Made by a program: the position numbers and the translations under genes. Shown piece by piece: positions 50,703 to 59,840 of a DNA stretch of 64,000 nt (position 1 is the first letter of the stretch; each line of letters begins with the position of its first letter). The DNA is from Lachnospiraceae bacterium (GTDB lineage Bacteria; Bacillota; Clostridia; Lachnospirales; Lachnospiraceae): NCBI GenBank assembly GCA_022845895.1, contig AP025573.1, positions 1,398,501-1,462,500 of the forward strand, written 5' to 3'. The notes beneath the pieces are model-generated. The model did no database searches, was not told the DNA's origin, and saw only the letters and a list, made by a program, of their open reading frames with translations.

Positions 50703-51284
50703 ATGGGTTATGTAACAGGAAATACAATAAGAGAATTAAGAGAAAGAAAAGGATATACGCAGAAGCAGCTGGCGCAGCTTGTATGTGTCAGCGACAAGAC
50801 GATTTCTAAATGGGAGACTGGAAAAGGTCTGCCTGATGCCGGCATCATTACAGAGCTTGCCGCATCGCTTGGCGTATCCCTGGCAGAGCTGCTGAACGGG
50901 GAATACGCCGAGAACAGGAACCGCTCCGGGAATATGAAGAAAGTATCTTTCTACGTATGCCCTCTCTGCGGCAATGTGATACAGGCAACAGGAAACGGTT
51001 CTTACAGCTGCTGCGGTATCCTGCTGCCACAGCTGGAGACGGAAGGGGATGACGAAGGGCATGCGATGCAGGTGGAGCTGGCCGACGGGGATTATTATAT
51101 TACCATAGAACATGAGATGAGCAAGACACATTTTATCTCTTTTCTCGCTTACGTTACCGAGAATCATGTACAGTTTGTCAAGCTGTATCCGGAACAGAGT
51201 GCGCAGGCCCGGTTTACAAGACGGGGACACGGTTATCTCTATGCCTGCTGCAACAGGCATGGCCTGTACAGGAAGAAAGTGTAG
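50703..51284 (+). CDS. XRE regulator fused to a desulfoferrodoxin-like module
   Basis: A 193-residue fusion. Residues 5-65 are a Cro/XRE helix-turn-helix (YTQKQLAQLVCVSDKTISKWE). From 83 the sequence looks like desulfoferrodoxin. Cys86-xx-Cys89 with Cys103-Cys104 matches the desulforedoxin Fe(Cys4) centre. His120 (EGHAM), His137 and His143 (EHEMSKTH), Cys183 and His186 (CCNRHG) match the Fe(His4Cys) centre of superoxide reductase apart from one possible ligand. I infer a regulator whose DNA binding responds to superoxide, oxygen or iron. It is monocistronic after aggagaacagc. Confidence 0.8.
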   Translation: MGYVTGNTIRELRERKGYTQKQLAQLVCVSDKTISKWETGKGLPDAGIITELAASLGVSLAELLNGEYAENRNRSGNMKKVSFYVCPLCGNVIQATGNGSYSCCGILLPQLETEGDDEGHAMQVELADGDYYITIEHEMSKTHFISFLAYVTENHVQFVKLYPEQSAQARFTRRGHGYLYACCNRHGLYRKKV

Positions 51285-51345
51285 CGCAAGCTTCATGTAA
51301 GCTGTGCATATACTAGAAGCAACAGACAGTTATATAGAGGACGAT

Positions 51346-52479
51346 ATGGAGATATATGTAGTAATGGAAGGAGACGATGTTGACAGTATCGCGGCGGCGT
51401 ACGGCGTGGATGTCTGGCGGCTCATATATGACAATCAGATCATATACCCGTACCGGCTTGCCATCGGGCAGGCGCTGCTCATCCAGACGGGGGCAAGGAG
51501 TCCGCGAAGGAGCATATATGTGAGCGGATATGCGTATCCGTTTATCAGCAGATGGGTCCTTCAGCAGACCTTGCCGTTTTTGTCCGAACTGCCGATATTT
51601 TCCTATGGATTTACGGCAGACGGGGAACTTGTCCCCCCGCTTCTGGATGAGAGGTGGATGATACAGGAGGCGGAGAGGTATGGGACAGAAGCAGTCCTGA
51701 CACTGACCCCGCTCGGACCGGACGGCCGCTTCAACAACAGCCTCATCAGTGCAGTCGTGTACAACGAGTATGCAGCAGACGCCCTTATTTCTAACCTCCT
51801 TGAGACCATGAGAGAGAAAGGATACAGAGGCCTTGATATTGATTTTGAATATATACTGCCGGATGACCGTAACGCTTTTACAGCGTTCGTCTGGAAGGCC
51901 GCGGAAGCCATGCGTGCTGCCGGCTACTGGCTTTCTATCGCACTGGCGCCGAAGTCGTCGGCAGAACAGAGAGGCCTTCTATATGAAGGCAAAGACTACC
52001 GGGCTCTGGGTGAGGCTGCAGACCATGTGCTTCTCATGACTTATGAGTGGGGATACACTTATGGGCCTCCGATGGCGGTCGCGCCGCTGCCACAGGTGCG
52101 GGACGTAGTGGAATATGCGGTGACGGAGATCTCTGCCTCTAAGATCAATCTTGGGATTCCCAACTATGGGTATGACTGGTCCCTTCCGTATGAAAGGGGA
52201 GTGACACGGGCTCAAACGATTGGGAACGTGCAGGCCGTCCAGCTCGCCATAGCAAAAGGAGTCCCCATTGAGTTTGACGAGAGCGCCCGGAGCCCATACT
52301 TTAACTATGTGGAGAATGGCACGGAGCATGAGGTCTGGTTCGAAGATGTGAGAAGCCTCCAGGCCAAGTTCGGCCTGATAACGGAATTCGGACTGCGCGG
52401 ATGCGGCTACTGGCAGATTATGCAGTGGTTCAGGGCCAACTGGCTTCTGCTGCGGGATAATTTCTATATACTGAAATAA
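51346..52479 (+). CDS. LysM/GH18 spore-type glycoside hydrolase
   Basis: A 377-residue protein. One LysM domain (residues 1-47) is followed by a GH18 barrel whose catalytic motif DxxDxDxE appears as LDIDFEYI, with the substrate-binding MTYEWGY further on. There is no signal peptide, as in YaaH/SleL cortex-lytic enzymes that are delivered to the spore by other means. ATG 51346 follows agaggacgat; the frame opens at GTG 51304 without a site. Its stop codon overlaps the end of the convergent epimerase by 16 nt. Confidence 0.8.
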   Translation: MEIYVVMEGDDVDSIAAAYGVDVWRLIYDNQIIYPYRLAIGQALLIQTGARSPRRSIYVSGYAYPFISRWVLQQTLPFLSELPIFSYGFTADGELVPPLLDERWMIQEAERYGTEAVLTLTPLGPDGRFNNSLISAVVYNEYAADALISNLLETMREKGYRGLDIDFEYILPDDRNAFTAFVWKAAEAMRAAGYWLSIALAPKSSAEQRGLLYEGKDYRALGEAADHVLLMTYEWGYTYGPPMAVAPLPQVRDVVEYAVTEISASKINLGIPNYGYDWSLPYERGVTRAQTIGNVQAVQLAIAKGVPIEFDESARSPYFNYVENGTEHEVWFEDVRSLQAKFGLITEFGLRGCGYWQIMQWFRANWLLLRDNFYILK

Positions 52480-53489
52480 GGACTTTCCTGTTCAGATGAC
52501 AGGTATTCCTTGTTCCGAAGCCAGCAGACAGTATCCTCAAGGGTAGAGCGGATATCCCGCGGCATATATCCGAGGCAGGCGGTTGCCTTATCGTGGGAAA
52601 AGCGGTCATTGCTCTGCAAGGTATAAAGAGAGTACCTCGTATACAGAGGGCGCCTGTGCTTCATACGGAACCATCGTCCTATGGCCGGGCAGACTGCTCT
52701 TGCCATCCATATGGGCAGGACGGGAAGGCGGCGTCCGCCTGCTGTCTCCCGCAGGATACGTATGATATCACATATTTCATAGTGTCGGTTGGACAGTATG
52801 TAGCATTCCCCTGCTCCTCCTTTTTCCAGTGCAAGCAGGCATCCTTCTGCCACATCCCGCACGTCTACAAAATCATATCCACCTCTGACGCATGCAGGAA
52901 GCAGGCCGTCCAGGTAGTCTTCCACAAGCTGCATGAGATAGCTGCCGGAGAGGGCGTCGGGACCAAGTATGCCTGAGGGATGGACGATAACAGTGTCCAG
53001 CCCTTTTTCTGCCGCGCTTAGGACTTTCTGCGACGCCTCTGCCTTAGAACGGGCATACCCGCCGCGTACCTCTTCCGGCGAGAACCGGGCCACTTCCCGG
53101 AGCACGTCCGGACTGTCCTTTTCCGGTATCGCATGGACGGAGCTTACATAGAGGAGCCTTCTTACCTTATATTCCATGCAGAGGGAGATGATATTTTCTG
53201 TGCCCTTGACGTTCACCCTATACACCTTTTCCACAAGTTCCCACGATATGTCGACGATGCCGGCTGCATGGATGACGAATACTTCTGCACCGGCGGTATT
53301 CTTAAACAGCGGGATAAGACTTTCTGCATCTGTGACATCTCCTGTCGTATAGCAGACGTTATCAAACAGCCGCTCCGTGTCTCCGGGCAAGACGAGGCCT
53401 CTGATTTCAGAATCGGTTTTAAGCAGCAGACGTATGATGGCCCTGCCGAGATGGCCGTTGGCGCCGGTTATGATATAGACTTTTTTCAT
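52464..53489 (-). CDS. NAD-dependent epimerase/dehydratase family protein
   Basis: A 341-residue extended short-chain dehydrogenase. The NAD motif is GANGHLG near the N-terminus and the catalytic pair is YARSK (Tyr and Lys of YxxxK), with VSSVHAIPE carrying the active-site Ser/Thr strand. It resembles the 3-beta-hydroxysteroid dehydrogenase/dihydroflavonol reductase branch. ATG 53489 follows AAGGAGGTG; the frame continues to 53609 with no site. It is divergent from a TetR gene that may control it. The substrate is unknown. Confidence 0.8.
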   Translation of the reverse strand: MKKVYIITGANGHLGRAIIRLLLKTDSEIRGLVLPGDTERLFDNVCYTTGDVTDAESLIPLFKNTAGAEVFVIHAAGIVDISWELVEKVYRVNVKGTENIISLCMEYKVRRLLYVSSVHAIPEKDSPDVLREVARFSPEEVRGGYARSKAEASQKVLSAAEKGLDTVIVHPSGILGPDALSGSYLMQLVEDYLDGLLPACVRGGYDFVDVRDVAEGCLLALEKGGAGECYILSNRHYEICDIIRILRETAGGRRLPVLPIWMARAVCPAIGRWFRMKHRRPLYTRYSLYTLQSNDRFSHDKATACLGYMPRDIRSTLEDTVCWLRNKEYLSSEQESPYFSI

Positions 53490-53674
53490 GTGGGACACCT
53501 CCTTGGAAATATAGACACGGTGTTGATTATCTTTCATATATGTATTATAATATATTACATAGTTACAGACAATCGACAGCTTTGGCCCGGATGACGTGTA
53601 ACCGGACATATGTGGCCAGCTGTGTCTGATATTGGACAGATTCCAGGAAAGTACAGGGAAAAGGGGACACCAGA

Positions 53675-54259
53675 TTGAGCAGGAACGATTACCGCGTTAA
53701 AGTCACGAGGATGCTTATCCGTAAAGCATTTACGGCTCTTCTCGGGGAGAAGCCCATCCAGAGCATCACGGTGAAGGAGCTGTGCCTGAAAGCCGGTATC
53801 AACAGAGGCACGTTCTATGCCCACTACACGGATATATATGATCTGCTTGAGAAGATGGAAGATGAGATGACGGCAGATTTCAGAAAGGCGCTGGAACCGC
53901 TTCTGAGCACCGGCAGCGGAGAGCTGACGCCGCTCTATATTACGACAGGGGTGTTCCAGTGTCTGAAGGACAACGCGGATATATGTACGGTGACGCTTGG
54001 ACCTTATGGAGATAAAGAATTTGCTGCCCGTCTGATCCAGATGGGGCAGGAGAAGTGTGTGGAGACGTACACCCGTTATTTTGAGGAAGCGACGCCCAGG
54101 CAGATAGAGTATTTCTATGCGTTCGTCAGCGCGGGGTGCATCGGTGTGCTGGAAAAGTGGCTGGCAGAAGGAATGGCTGGCAGCGCCCGGGATATCGCGG
54201 CCTTGACAGAGGATATCATGATGTTCGGGATCGGATGTCTGAAGAATCAGGGAGGCTAG
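53675..54259 (+). CDS. TetR/AcrR-family regulator
   Basis: A 194-residue regulator with a helix-turn-helix at about 30-55 (ITVKELCLKAGINRGTFYAHY) and a helical C-terminal half like the TetR_C_7/DhaS group. The start is TTG 53675, about 8 nt after AAAGGGGAC; no better in-frame start is visible. Its stop codon lies within a terminator stem. It is divergent from the epimerase gene, which is its likely target, and resembles the TetR protein at 5.7 kb in layout. Confidence 0.8.
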   Translation: MSRNDYRVKVTRMLIRKAFTALLGEKPIQSITVKELCLKAGINRGTFYAHYTDIYDLLEKMEDEMTADFRKALEPLLSTGSGELTPLYITTGVFQCLKDNADICTVTLGPYGDKEFAARLIQMGQEKCVETYTRYFEEATPRQIEYFYAFVSAGCIGVLEKWLAEGMAGSARDIAALTEDIMMFGIGCLKNQGG

Positions 54260-54287
54260 CCGGCAGTATTACGCCGGCCAGCCTCCC
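54250..54287. terminator. Bidirectional terminator between TetR and DedA genes
   Basis: Arms GGGAGGCTAGCCGGC and GCCGGCCAGCCTCCC pair at 14 of 15 positions; the TetR stop codon TAG is inside the left arm. T-rich sequence follows near 54300. Confidence 0.7.
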
Positions 54288-54302
54288 TGGCTGCTGTCTG
54301 TA

Positions 54303-54926
54303 TTACTTTTCATTTTTTCTCCGGGAAGCTTTGCGAAGATAGCGCCAGCACAGCACTGCCCCCACCAGCAAGAGAAGGATGCGGGTCAGGTTCGAATAGG
54401 CCTTCAGGTATGACGAGATCGTATTCCAGGAGGAGCCCATAAAGGCGCCGAGCGATACGAGGAATATGTTCCAGACGGTGCTTCCGACTACCGTATAGAG
54501 GAGGAAGAGCGGCAGCTTTATACCTGCCATGCCTGCGGGAACGGATATAAGGCTCCGTATGATCGGCACGCATCTTCCGAACAATATGGCCTTCTGCCCA
54601 TGCTTTTCAAACCAGCCGGTTGTCTTTTCCACGTCTTTCTTTTCAAAGCCAAGCCTCTTGAGAGCCTTTGTACGAAGCAGCGCCTCCAGCCTCGGAGGTG
54701 TGAGCAGACATCCGGCTTCGTACAGTATCATTGCCCCGGTGGTAGAACCGAGGGTGGAGAACAGTACGACTCCCGGGATGGTCATATCCGTGCAGGTAGT
54801 CATAAATCCGCCAAAGAAGAGGATGACTTCAGAGGGAATCGGTGGAAATATATTTTCTACGATGATGAGAAAACAGATGCCTAGGTAACCAAACTGATTC
54901 ATGACCTGTATAACAAATTCCTGCAT
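54303..54926 (-). CDS. DedA-family membrane protein
   Basis: A 207-residue DedA/VTT-domain protein with about five membrane stretches and re-entrant loops. Motifs are ENIFPPIPSE near the N-terminus and FGRCVPIIRSLISVPAGMA in the middle, the conserved Arg-containing segment. The family is linked to lipid (undecaprenyl phosphate or phosphatidylethanolamine) flipping and membrane homeostasis. It stands alone. Confidence 0.88.
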   Translation of the reverse strand: MQEFVIQVMNQFGYLGICFLIIVENIFPPIPSEVILFFGGFMTTCTDMTIPGVVLFSTLGSTTGAMILYEAGCLLTPPRLEALLRTKALKRLGFEKKDVEKTTGWFEKHGQKAILFGRCVPIIRSLISVPAGMAGIKLPLFLLYTVVGSTVWNIFLVSLGAFMGSSWNTISSYLKAYSNLTRILLLLVGAVLCWRYLRKASRRKNEK

Positions 54927-55030
54927 ATAATTGACCTGCCATTGATTAATCTATCCCATATATATGATAAGGGAAGCAAGGACAATGACAATTTCTTTTG
55001 ACATGGAAGGTCCGGACGGCAAAAAGCACC

Positions 55031-55059
55031 GTGACATTCCCGCAGGAGGATGATACTAT
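55031..55059 (+). promoter_or_regulatory. Possible promoter for the HAD-to-MoxR run
   Basis: GTGACA (55031-55036), 17-bp spacer, TACTAT (55054-55059), 78 nt ahead of the HAD gene. A second -10-like TATAAT lies at about 55101. Confidence 0.45.
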
Positions 55060-55136
55060 ATACTTGTTGGACTGCTGATGTCCAGCCAGGGTAATAAAAG
55101 TATAATATTTAGGTGAACGAAGAGAGAGGTGCAAGG

Positions 55137-55928
55137 ATGAGACAGGCCGCATTATTTTTTGATATCGACGGAACTTTGCTGAGCGAGAAGACAATGGAGA
55201 TACCTGAGAGCACGCTGGACGCACTTGGCGCTGCGAGGAAGAACGGGCATCTTGCCTTTATCAATACAGGCAGGACATACGGGAGCCTGCCGCCGGAGAC
55301 GGTCCGGATGCAGCTGGACGGATATCTGTGCGGATGCGGCACTTACATATTGTATCAAGATGAGGTGCTTCTTGAAAATCATATTCCAAAAGACAGGGGA
55401 ATCGAGATCATCGACTGTATAAAGAGATGCAATCTGGAGGGCCTGTGCGAAGGGACGGAAGACGTCTACTTCTCCAACAGGATATCTCGTTTCGAGCAGA
55501 TAGAGAGCATGCGGAGATACTTTGCTCTTGAAGGCCTTGGCGTCGAGTGCGCCATGGAGGAAAAGAACTTTATATATGACAAGCTGCTTGTGTATACGGA
55601 CAGCCGGAGCGATAAGCAGGCGTTTCTGGACTTTATAAGTGCGGATATGGAGGCGATAGACCGTGGGCAGGGCATCTACGAGTGTGTGCAGAAGAGATAC
55701 AGCAAAGCGACAGGCATACAGGTTATCATGGAACGCCTTGGGCTTGAAAAGGATCAGGTATACGTGTTCGGCGACAGCAGCAATGACCTGTCCATGTTCG
55801 AATTTGCAGACCACGCGGTGGCTATGGAGGTGCACGATGCCGTTCTGGAGCCGTATACGGAGCATGTCACAGGAAAAGTGGAAGAGGGCGGAATCAGCAG
55901 CGCTATGGAGCATTATGGACTTATATGA
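55137..55928 (+). CDS. HAD-family (Cof type IIB) phosphatase
   Basis: A 263-residue Cof-like hydrolase. The nucleophile motif is FFDIDGTLL (Asp9, Asp11), motif II is FINTGR, and motifs III/IV are in the late KATGIQ...VFGDSSNDLSMF. These enzymes dephosphorylate sugar phosphates, flavin or pyridoxal phosphates. ATG 55137 follows gagagaggtgcaagg. It overlaps the next gene by 14 nt and begins a forward run that continues to 61.3 kb. Confidence 0.85.
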   Translation: MRQAALFFDIDGTLLSEKTMEIPESTLDALGAARKNGHLAFINTGRTYGSLPPETVRMQLDGYLCGCGTYILYQDEVLLENHIPKDRGIEIIDCIKRCNLEGLCEGTEDVYFSNRISRFEQIESMRRYFALEGLGVECAMEEKNFIYDKLLVYTDSRSDKQAFLDFISADMEAIDRGQGIYECVQKRYSKATGIQVIMERLGLEKDQVYVFGDSSNDLSMFEFADHAVAMEVHDAVLEPYTEHVTGKVEEGGISSAMEHYGLI

Positions 55929-56520
55929 TGTGCGGATGCGGACGAAGATACTCATGCATGCAGCGTTCGGCTTTTTGCTTTTGAACGTACTTGTATTCTG
56001 CATGGTGTTCCGCAGGCCGGATAAAAGATGGAAAAAGGATACCTATGACTGTGCAATCGTGTGCGGCTATTACGCGGAAGAGGACGGATCCCCTTCCCCG
56101 GTCATGAAGTCAAGAGTGGAAAAGGGCGTGTATTTGCTGCGGGAAGGGAAGGCGGCCTGCCTCCTTCTGAGCGGGGGAGCAGTGGCCAATTCCCACGTAG
56201 AGGCGGAGGTCATGAAAAAGTACGCGCTTGAGCTGGGAGCCGCGCAGGACGTCCTGTATACGGAGGCGCAGTCTGTAAGCACCTATCATAATATGATGTA
56301 TTCCAAAGAGGTCATGGATAAGCATGGCCTTAAGGACTGCATCGTCGTGACGAGTAGATGGCATCTGAGGAAAGCGGATCATTATGCGAGAAAGTTCCAT
56401 CTTAACTATGTCATGTGCGAAGCGGATAACCCTGCAAAACAGACGTGGCTGTGTAGAGCCTTGCTCTATATGAAGACATGGTGGAATATGTACAGCAACC
56501 TGTTCAGAGGGTACTGGTAA
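55915..56520 (+). CDS. YdcF/SanA-like DUF218 protein
   Basis: A protein of about 201 residues with one N-terminal membrane helix (about 10-32) and a DUF218 domain outside it. It has CAIVCGYYAEEDG, the KSRVEKGVYLLREGKAACLLLSGG segment, the acidic residue in TEAQSVSTYHNM, and TSRWHLRKADHYA. Family members have been linked to vancomycin sensitivity and envelope precursor handling; the reaction is not established. ATG 55915 overlaps the HAD gene; a start at 55936 is possible. Confidence 0.75.
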   Translation: MDLYDVRMRTKILMHAAFGFLLLNVLVFCMVFRRPDKRWKKDTYDCAIVCGYYAEEDGSPSPVMKSRVEKGVYLLREGKAACLLLSGGAVANSHVEAEVMKKYALELGAAQDVLYTEAQSVSTYHNMMYSKEVMDKHGLKDCIVVTSRWHLRKADHYARKFHLNYVMCEADNPAKQTWLCRALLYMKTWWNMYSNLFRGYW

Positions 56521-56593
56521 AGAGGAGGCATCCGTGCACGGCGGGATGCGGATTGACATATATTGATGTAAAAGACAGTTTCGAGGATTCTAA

Positions 56594-57409
56594 ATGTTTT
56601 ACGTGAAAGCGAAGGACGGGGTGAAGCTGGCCGTGTATGTATATAATCCGGAATGTACGGAGACCGTATTCTTACTGCACGGCTGGCCGTTATCCCACGA
56701 GATGTATGAGTATCAGATTCCGCTTCTTGTACAGAATAACTACAGAGTGGTGCTCATGGATATCAGAGGCTTTGGAAATTCGGACTCCCCGGCATGCGGT
56801 TATGACTACGACACGCTTGCAGATGATGTGTACAGGGTTGTCCGGGCGCTTAAGCTTTATCGTTTCGTATTGACCGGCTTTTCCATGGGTGGCGCCATCG
56901 TACTGCGTTATATGAAGAATTACCGTTCTTACGGCGTGAAGAAGCTGATGCTTCTTGCGGCGGCAGCGCCGTGCTGGACGAGAAGGGCCGGTTTCCCGTA
57001 TGGACTGACGAAAGAATATGTAGACGGGCTCATATGCATGGCCAAGACAGACCGTCCGCAGCTGGCGAGAAATTTCAGCCATGAGCAGCTCTTTGCAAGC
57101 TGCCAGAGCGAGGCGGTAAAGGACTGGTTCGAGCTCATCGCGCTGTCCGCGTCCGGCATCGCCACGATTGAGACGGCATATTCCCTCCGGGATGAAGACG
57201 GCAGAAAAGACCTTGACGCGGTGCGGGTACCGACAACGATTATCCATGGGACGAAAGACACGGTCGTATCCAACGATCTTGTGAAAATACAGCATAGGTG
57301 CATCGAAGGATCTAAGCTTTATCAGCTTGATCAGAGCGGGCACGGAATCGTGTATGACCAGCTGGAGGAATTTAACTGTATATTTATAAAAGAAGTAGGA
57401 AAGCTTTAG
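56594..57409 (+). CDS. Alpha/beta hydrolase
   Basis: A 271-residue alpha/beta hydrolase of the haloperoxidase/esterase-like group. The oxyanion turn is LLHGWPLS, the nucleophile is Ser in GFSMGG, the acid is Asp in HGTKDTVV and the base is His in SGHGIVYD. No signal peptide. It lies 73 nt after the YdcF-like gene in the same direction. The substrate is unknown. Confidence 0.82.
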   Translation: MFYVKAKDGVKLAVYVYNPECTETVFLLHGWPLSHEMYEYQIPLLVQNNYRVVLMDIRGFGNSDSPACGYDYDTLADDVYRVVRALKLYRFVLTGFSMGGAIVLRYMKNYRSYGVKKLMLLAAAAPCWTRRAGFPYGLTKEYVDGLICMAKTDRPQLARNFSHEQLFASCQSEAVKDWFELIALSASGIATIETAYSLRDEDGRKDLDAVRVPTTIIHGTKDTVVSNDLVKIQHRCIEGSKLYQLDQSGHGIVYDQLEEFNCIFIKEVGKL

Positions 57410-57532
57410 ACAGGCGGACAGCATGCAGCGGTGAGGATTCATTTTATGGGTCGGCATGGCTGCATCCTGTCCGTATTTGCCCGGTTCAAAGCAGGGCATT
57501 CCTGGACAGGCCGCAGATAAGAGGAGGAAATT

Positions 57533-58504
57533 ATGGGAGAACAGCTGTGCCCGGAGATCCACTATAAGAAAGACAGAGATAGGGTGGTGCTGACGGGCTG
57601 TTATGGCATAGACGGAAAATTATATATTCCCGATGAGATAGAAGGCCACGCGGTATACGGGATTGGGCCTTACGCGTTTTCCGTGGCCGAATCGCAGGAG
57701 GACAGCGTATATTTAAGCCCCGAGGCCGGGTATCTCAGTGAACGGCACAGAATCTGCGCGGAAGAGGTGGAAGAGATACGCCTTCCTGGACAAGTCCGCG
57801 AGATTGGCAGGTATGCATTTTACCGGTGCAGGAATCTGAAGAAGCTCATACTCTCCGACAGCCTGCTCGAGATTGGCGGGGGAGCATTTACCGGATGCCG
57901 TCTCGGCGAAGTGGAGATCCATTTTTACAGGGGAGAGAAGTCTGCCCTTAAGTCTGTCGTGGATGAGATCCGCTATACTGTGCGTGCGGTACTGCATCAT
58001 CATGGAGCGGACAATAAGGTACAGGTGGCCCGGCTGCTCTTTCCGGAGCATTATGAGGAAGCGGTCGAGAATACGCCGGCAAGGCTGCTGGTGACGCACC
58101 ATCACGGATCCGGCGGATATTACAGGCAATGCTTTTACAGCCATGAGGTGGATTATAAGAAATATGACGAGGTTCTTCCTTATGCAGTCGCGGAGGAAAA
58201 AGAAGAGACGGTAGTTGAACTTGCCTTCGGCAGGCTCATGTATCCTTACCGGCTGTCGGTGGCGGCCAGAGCTTTATACTTGTGCTATCTCAGGGGGCAT
58301 ATGGAGGCAGTGGGAAGATATGTGGCAGAGCACGAAGCGTTCGATGAGATCAGGTTCCTGTCTCAGGAAGGCTGCTGGACATCCGGGGCGCTTGAGGAAG
58401 CTGTCACGATAGCGTCGCGGCTTGGGCGGACGGAGCTGGTCGGTGTGCTGATGGACGTCAGGCAGAAGCTGCCGGCTGGTAAGAGAAAGCGGTTTGAATT
58501 ATAG
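57533..58504 (+). CDS. Leucine-rich-repeat (BspA/LRR_5-like) protein
   Basis: A 323-residue cytoplasmic protein. Residues 28-135 hold LRR_5-type repeats (LYIPDEIEGHAVYGIGPYAF, IRLPGQVREIGRYAFYRCRN, LILSDSLLEIGGGAFTGC). The rest is helical with a His-rich turn (VTHHHGSG) and no recognised domain. Repeats of this type mediate protein contact. It is followed at once by the VWA and MoxR genes, and its stop lies 22 nt before the next start, so it probably belongs to their complex. Confidence 0.75.
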   Translation: MGEQLCPEIHYKKDRDRVVLTGCYGIDGKLYIPDEIEGHAVYGIGPYAFSVAESQEDSVYLSPEAGYLSERHRICAEEVEEIRLPGQVREIGRYAFYRCRNLKKLILSDSLLEIGGGAFTGCRLGEVEIHFYRGEKSALKSVVDEIRYTVRAVLHHHGADNKVQVARLLFPEHYEEAVENTPARLLVTHHHGSGGYYRQCFYSHEVDYKKYDEVLPYAVAEEKEETVVELAFGRLMYPYRLSVAARALYLCYLRGHMEAVGRYVAEHEAFDEIRFLSQEGCWTSGALEEAVTIASRLGRTELVGVLMDVRQKLPAGKRKRFEL

Positions 58505-58526
58505 CAGGAAAGAGGGGACAGGCAAT

Positions 58527-59840
58527 ATGGATGACAGGCAGAAGATTACAGAACAGCTCGAGAACGTGGGACGTCAGATTCTCTTTACGTCCAGAAACGA
58601 GCTGTATATGAAGATGCGTTTTCTCGACGTGGCCCTCAGCAGCTTTTCCTATATCATGGACGATAATATTGAGACTACGGGTACAGACGGATTCGCGATA
58701 TATTTCAATCCCCGTTTTCTGGGAGGCATGTACAGGGAAGAGAGGATACTCGTCAACCGTATCTACCTTCACATGGTGCTGCACTGCATCTTCCGGCATA
58801 TGACTGGAAGAAAAGGAAGGGATTCCAGATATTATAACCTTGCATGCGACATCGTGACAGAGTATATTATAGATGGAATGCGGCACCGCTGTATCTTAAG
58901 AAGGCGTTCCGTCCTGCGCAGAGAGGTATACCGGAGGCTGGAAGCAAAGATGAAGGTGCTGACGGCCGAGAAAGTGTACAGTGTCCTGACAGAGCGGGAA
59001 ATGGACGGGAGGGAGCTTCTGAGGCTGGAAGAAGAGTTCAGGATTGACAGCCACAGCCGCTGGCCGGACGAGGAGGACAAGAAGCAACAGCAGGAGATAC
59101 AGAACAAGTGGCAGGATATCAGCGAACAGATGGAGACAGATATGGAGACGTTCTCTAAAGAGGCTTCGGCAGAATCCGGACATCTCATAGACCAGGTGAA
59201 GGTGGAGAACCGCCAGCGGGCCGACTACCGCCAGTTCTTGCGCAAATTTTCTGTTCTGAAGGAAGAGATGGCGGTGGATCCGGATTCATTTGATTATGTG
59301 TTCTACACATACGGACTTGAGCTGTACGGCAACATGCCGCTCATAGAGCCGCAGGAATGGCGCGAAGTACAGAAGGTGGAAGAGTTCGTGATTGTCATTG
59401 ACACGTCGATGTCGTGTTCCGGGGAGCTGGTGAAGAAGTTCCTGGAAGAGACATACGCAGTGCTCAGCGAGAGTGAAAGCTTCTTCCGCAAAGTAAACAT
59501 CCATATCATCCAGTGTGATGACACGGTGCAGACAGATGAGCGGATAACGAAGGAGGAAGAGCTTAAGCGTTATATGGACAATCTGACCCTGTACGGTGAG
59601 GGAGGGACGGACTTCAGGCCGGCGTTCACTTATGTGGACCAGCTATTGAAGGAGCAGGCGTTCAGCCGTCTGAGAGGGCTTTTGTACTTTACAGACGGCA
59701 GAGGGACGTATCCGTCGAAGATGCCGCCATATGAGACTGCTTTTGTATTTTTCAGCGAGGATTATGAAGACACAGACGTGCCGCCGTGGGCGATGAAGCT
59801 TGTACTGGCACGGGAAGACATAGAAGGAGACAGCAAATGA
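58527..59840 (+). CDS. VWA/DUF2201-type metallopeptidase-like protein
   Basis: A 437-residue protein. The N-terminal half has a putative metal site, HMVLHCIFRH (His82, His86, His91), as in DUF2201_N proteins. A Glu/Gln-rich coiled linker (about 150-240) leads to a C-terminal VWA-like domain with the metal-adhesion motif DTSMSCSG and, later, FTDGRGTYP. ATG 58527 follows gaggggacaggcaat. Its stop overlaps the next gene by 4 nt (ATGA). Such proteins pair with MoxR-type ATPases, probably as chaperones or insertases for metal or cofactor enzymes. Confidence 0.8.
   Translation: MDDRQKITEQLENVGRQILFTSRNELYMKMRFLDVALSSFSYIMDDNIETTGTDGFAIYFNPRFLGGMYREERILVNRIYLHMVLHCIFRHMTGRKGRDSRYYNLACDIVTEYIIDGMRHRCILRRRSVLRREVYRRLEAKMKVLTAEKVYSVLTEREMDGRELLRLEEEFRIDSHSRWPDEEDKKQQQEIQNKWQDISEQMETDMETFSKEASAESGHLIDQVKVENRQRADYRQFLRKFSVLKEEMAVDPDSFDYVFYTYGLELYGNMPLIEPQEWREVQKVEEFVIVIDTSMSCSGELVKKFLEETYAVLSESESFFRKVNIHIIQCDDTVQTDERITKEEELKRYMDNLTLYGEGGTDFRPAFTYVDQLLKEQAFSRLRGLLYFTDGRGTYPSKMPPYETAFVFFSEDYEDTDVPPWAMKLVLAREDIEGDSK

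Noticed and set aside
54380..54410. tRNA-like GGTTCGAAT string
   Set aside because: It lies within the dedA coding sequence and no cloverleaf arms surround it; no tRNA or rRNA gene was found in the window.
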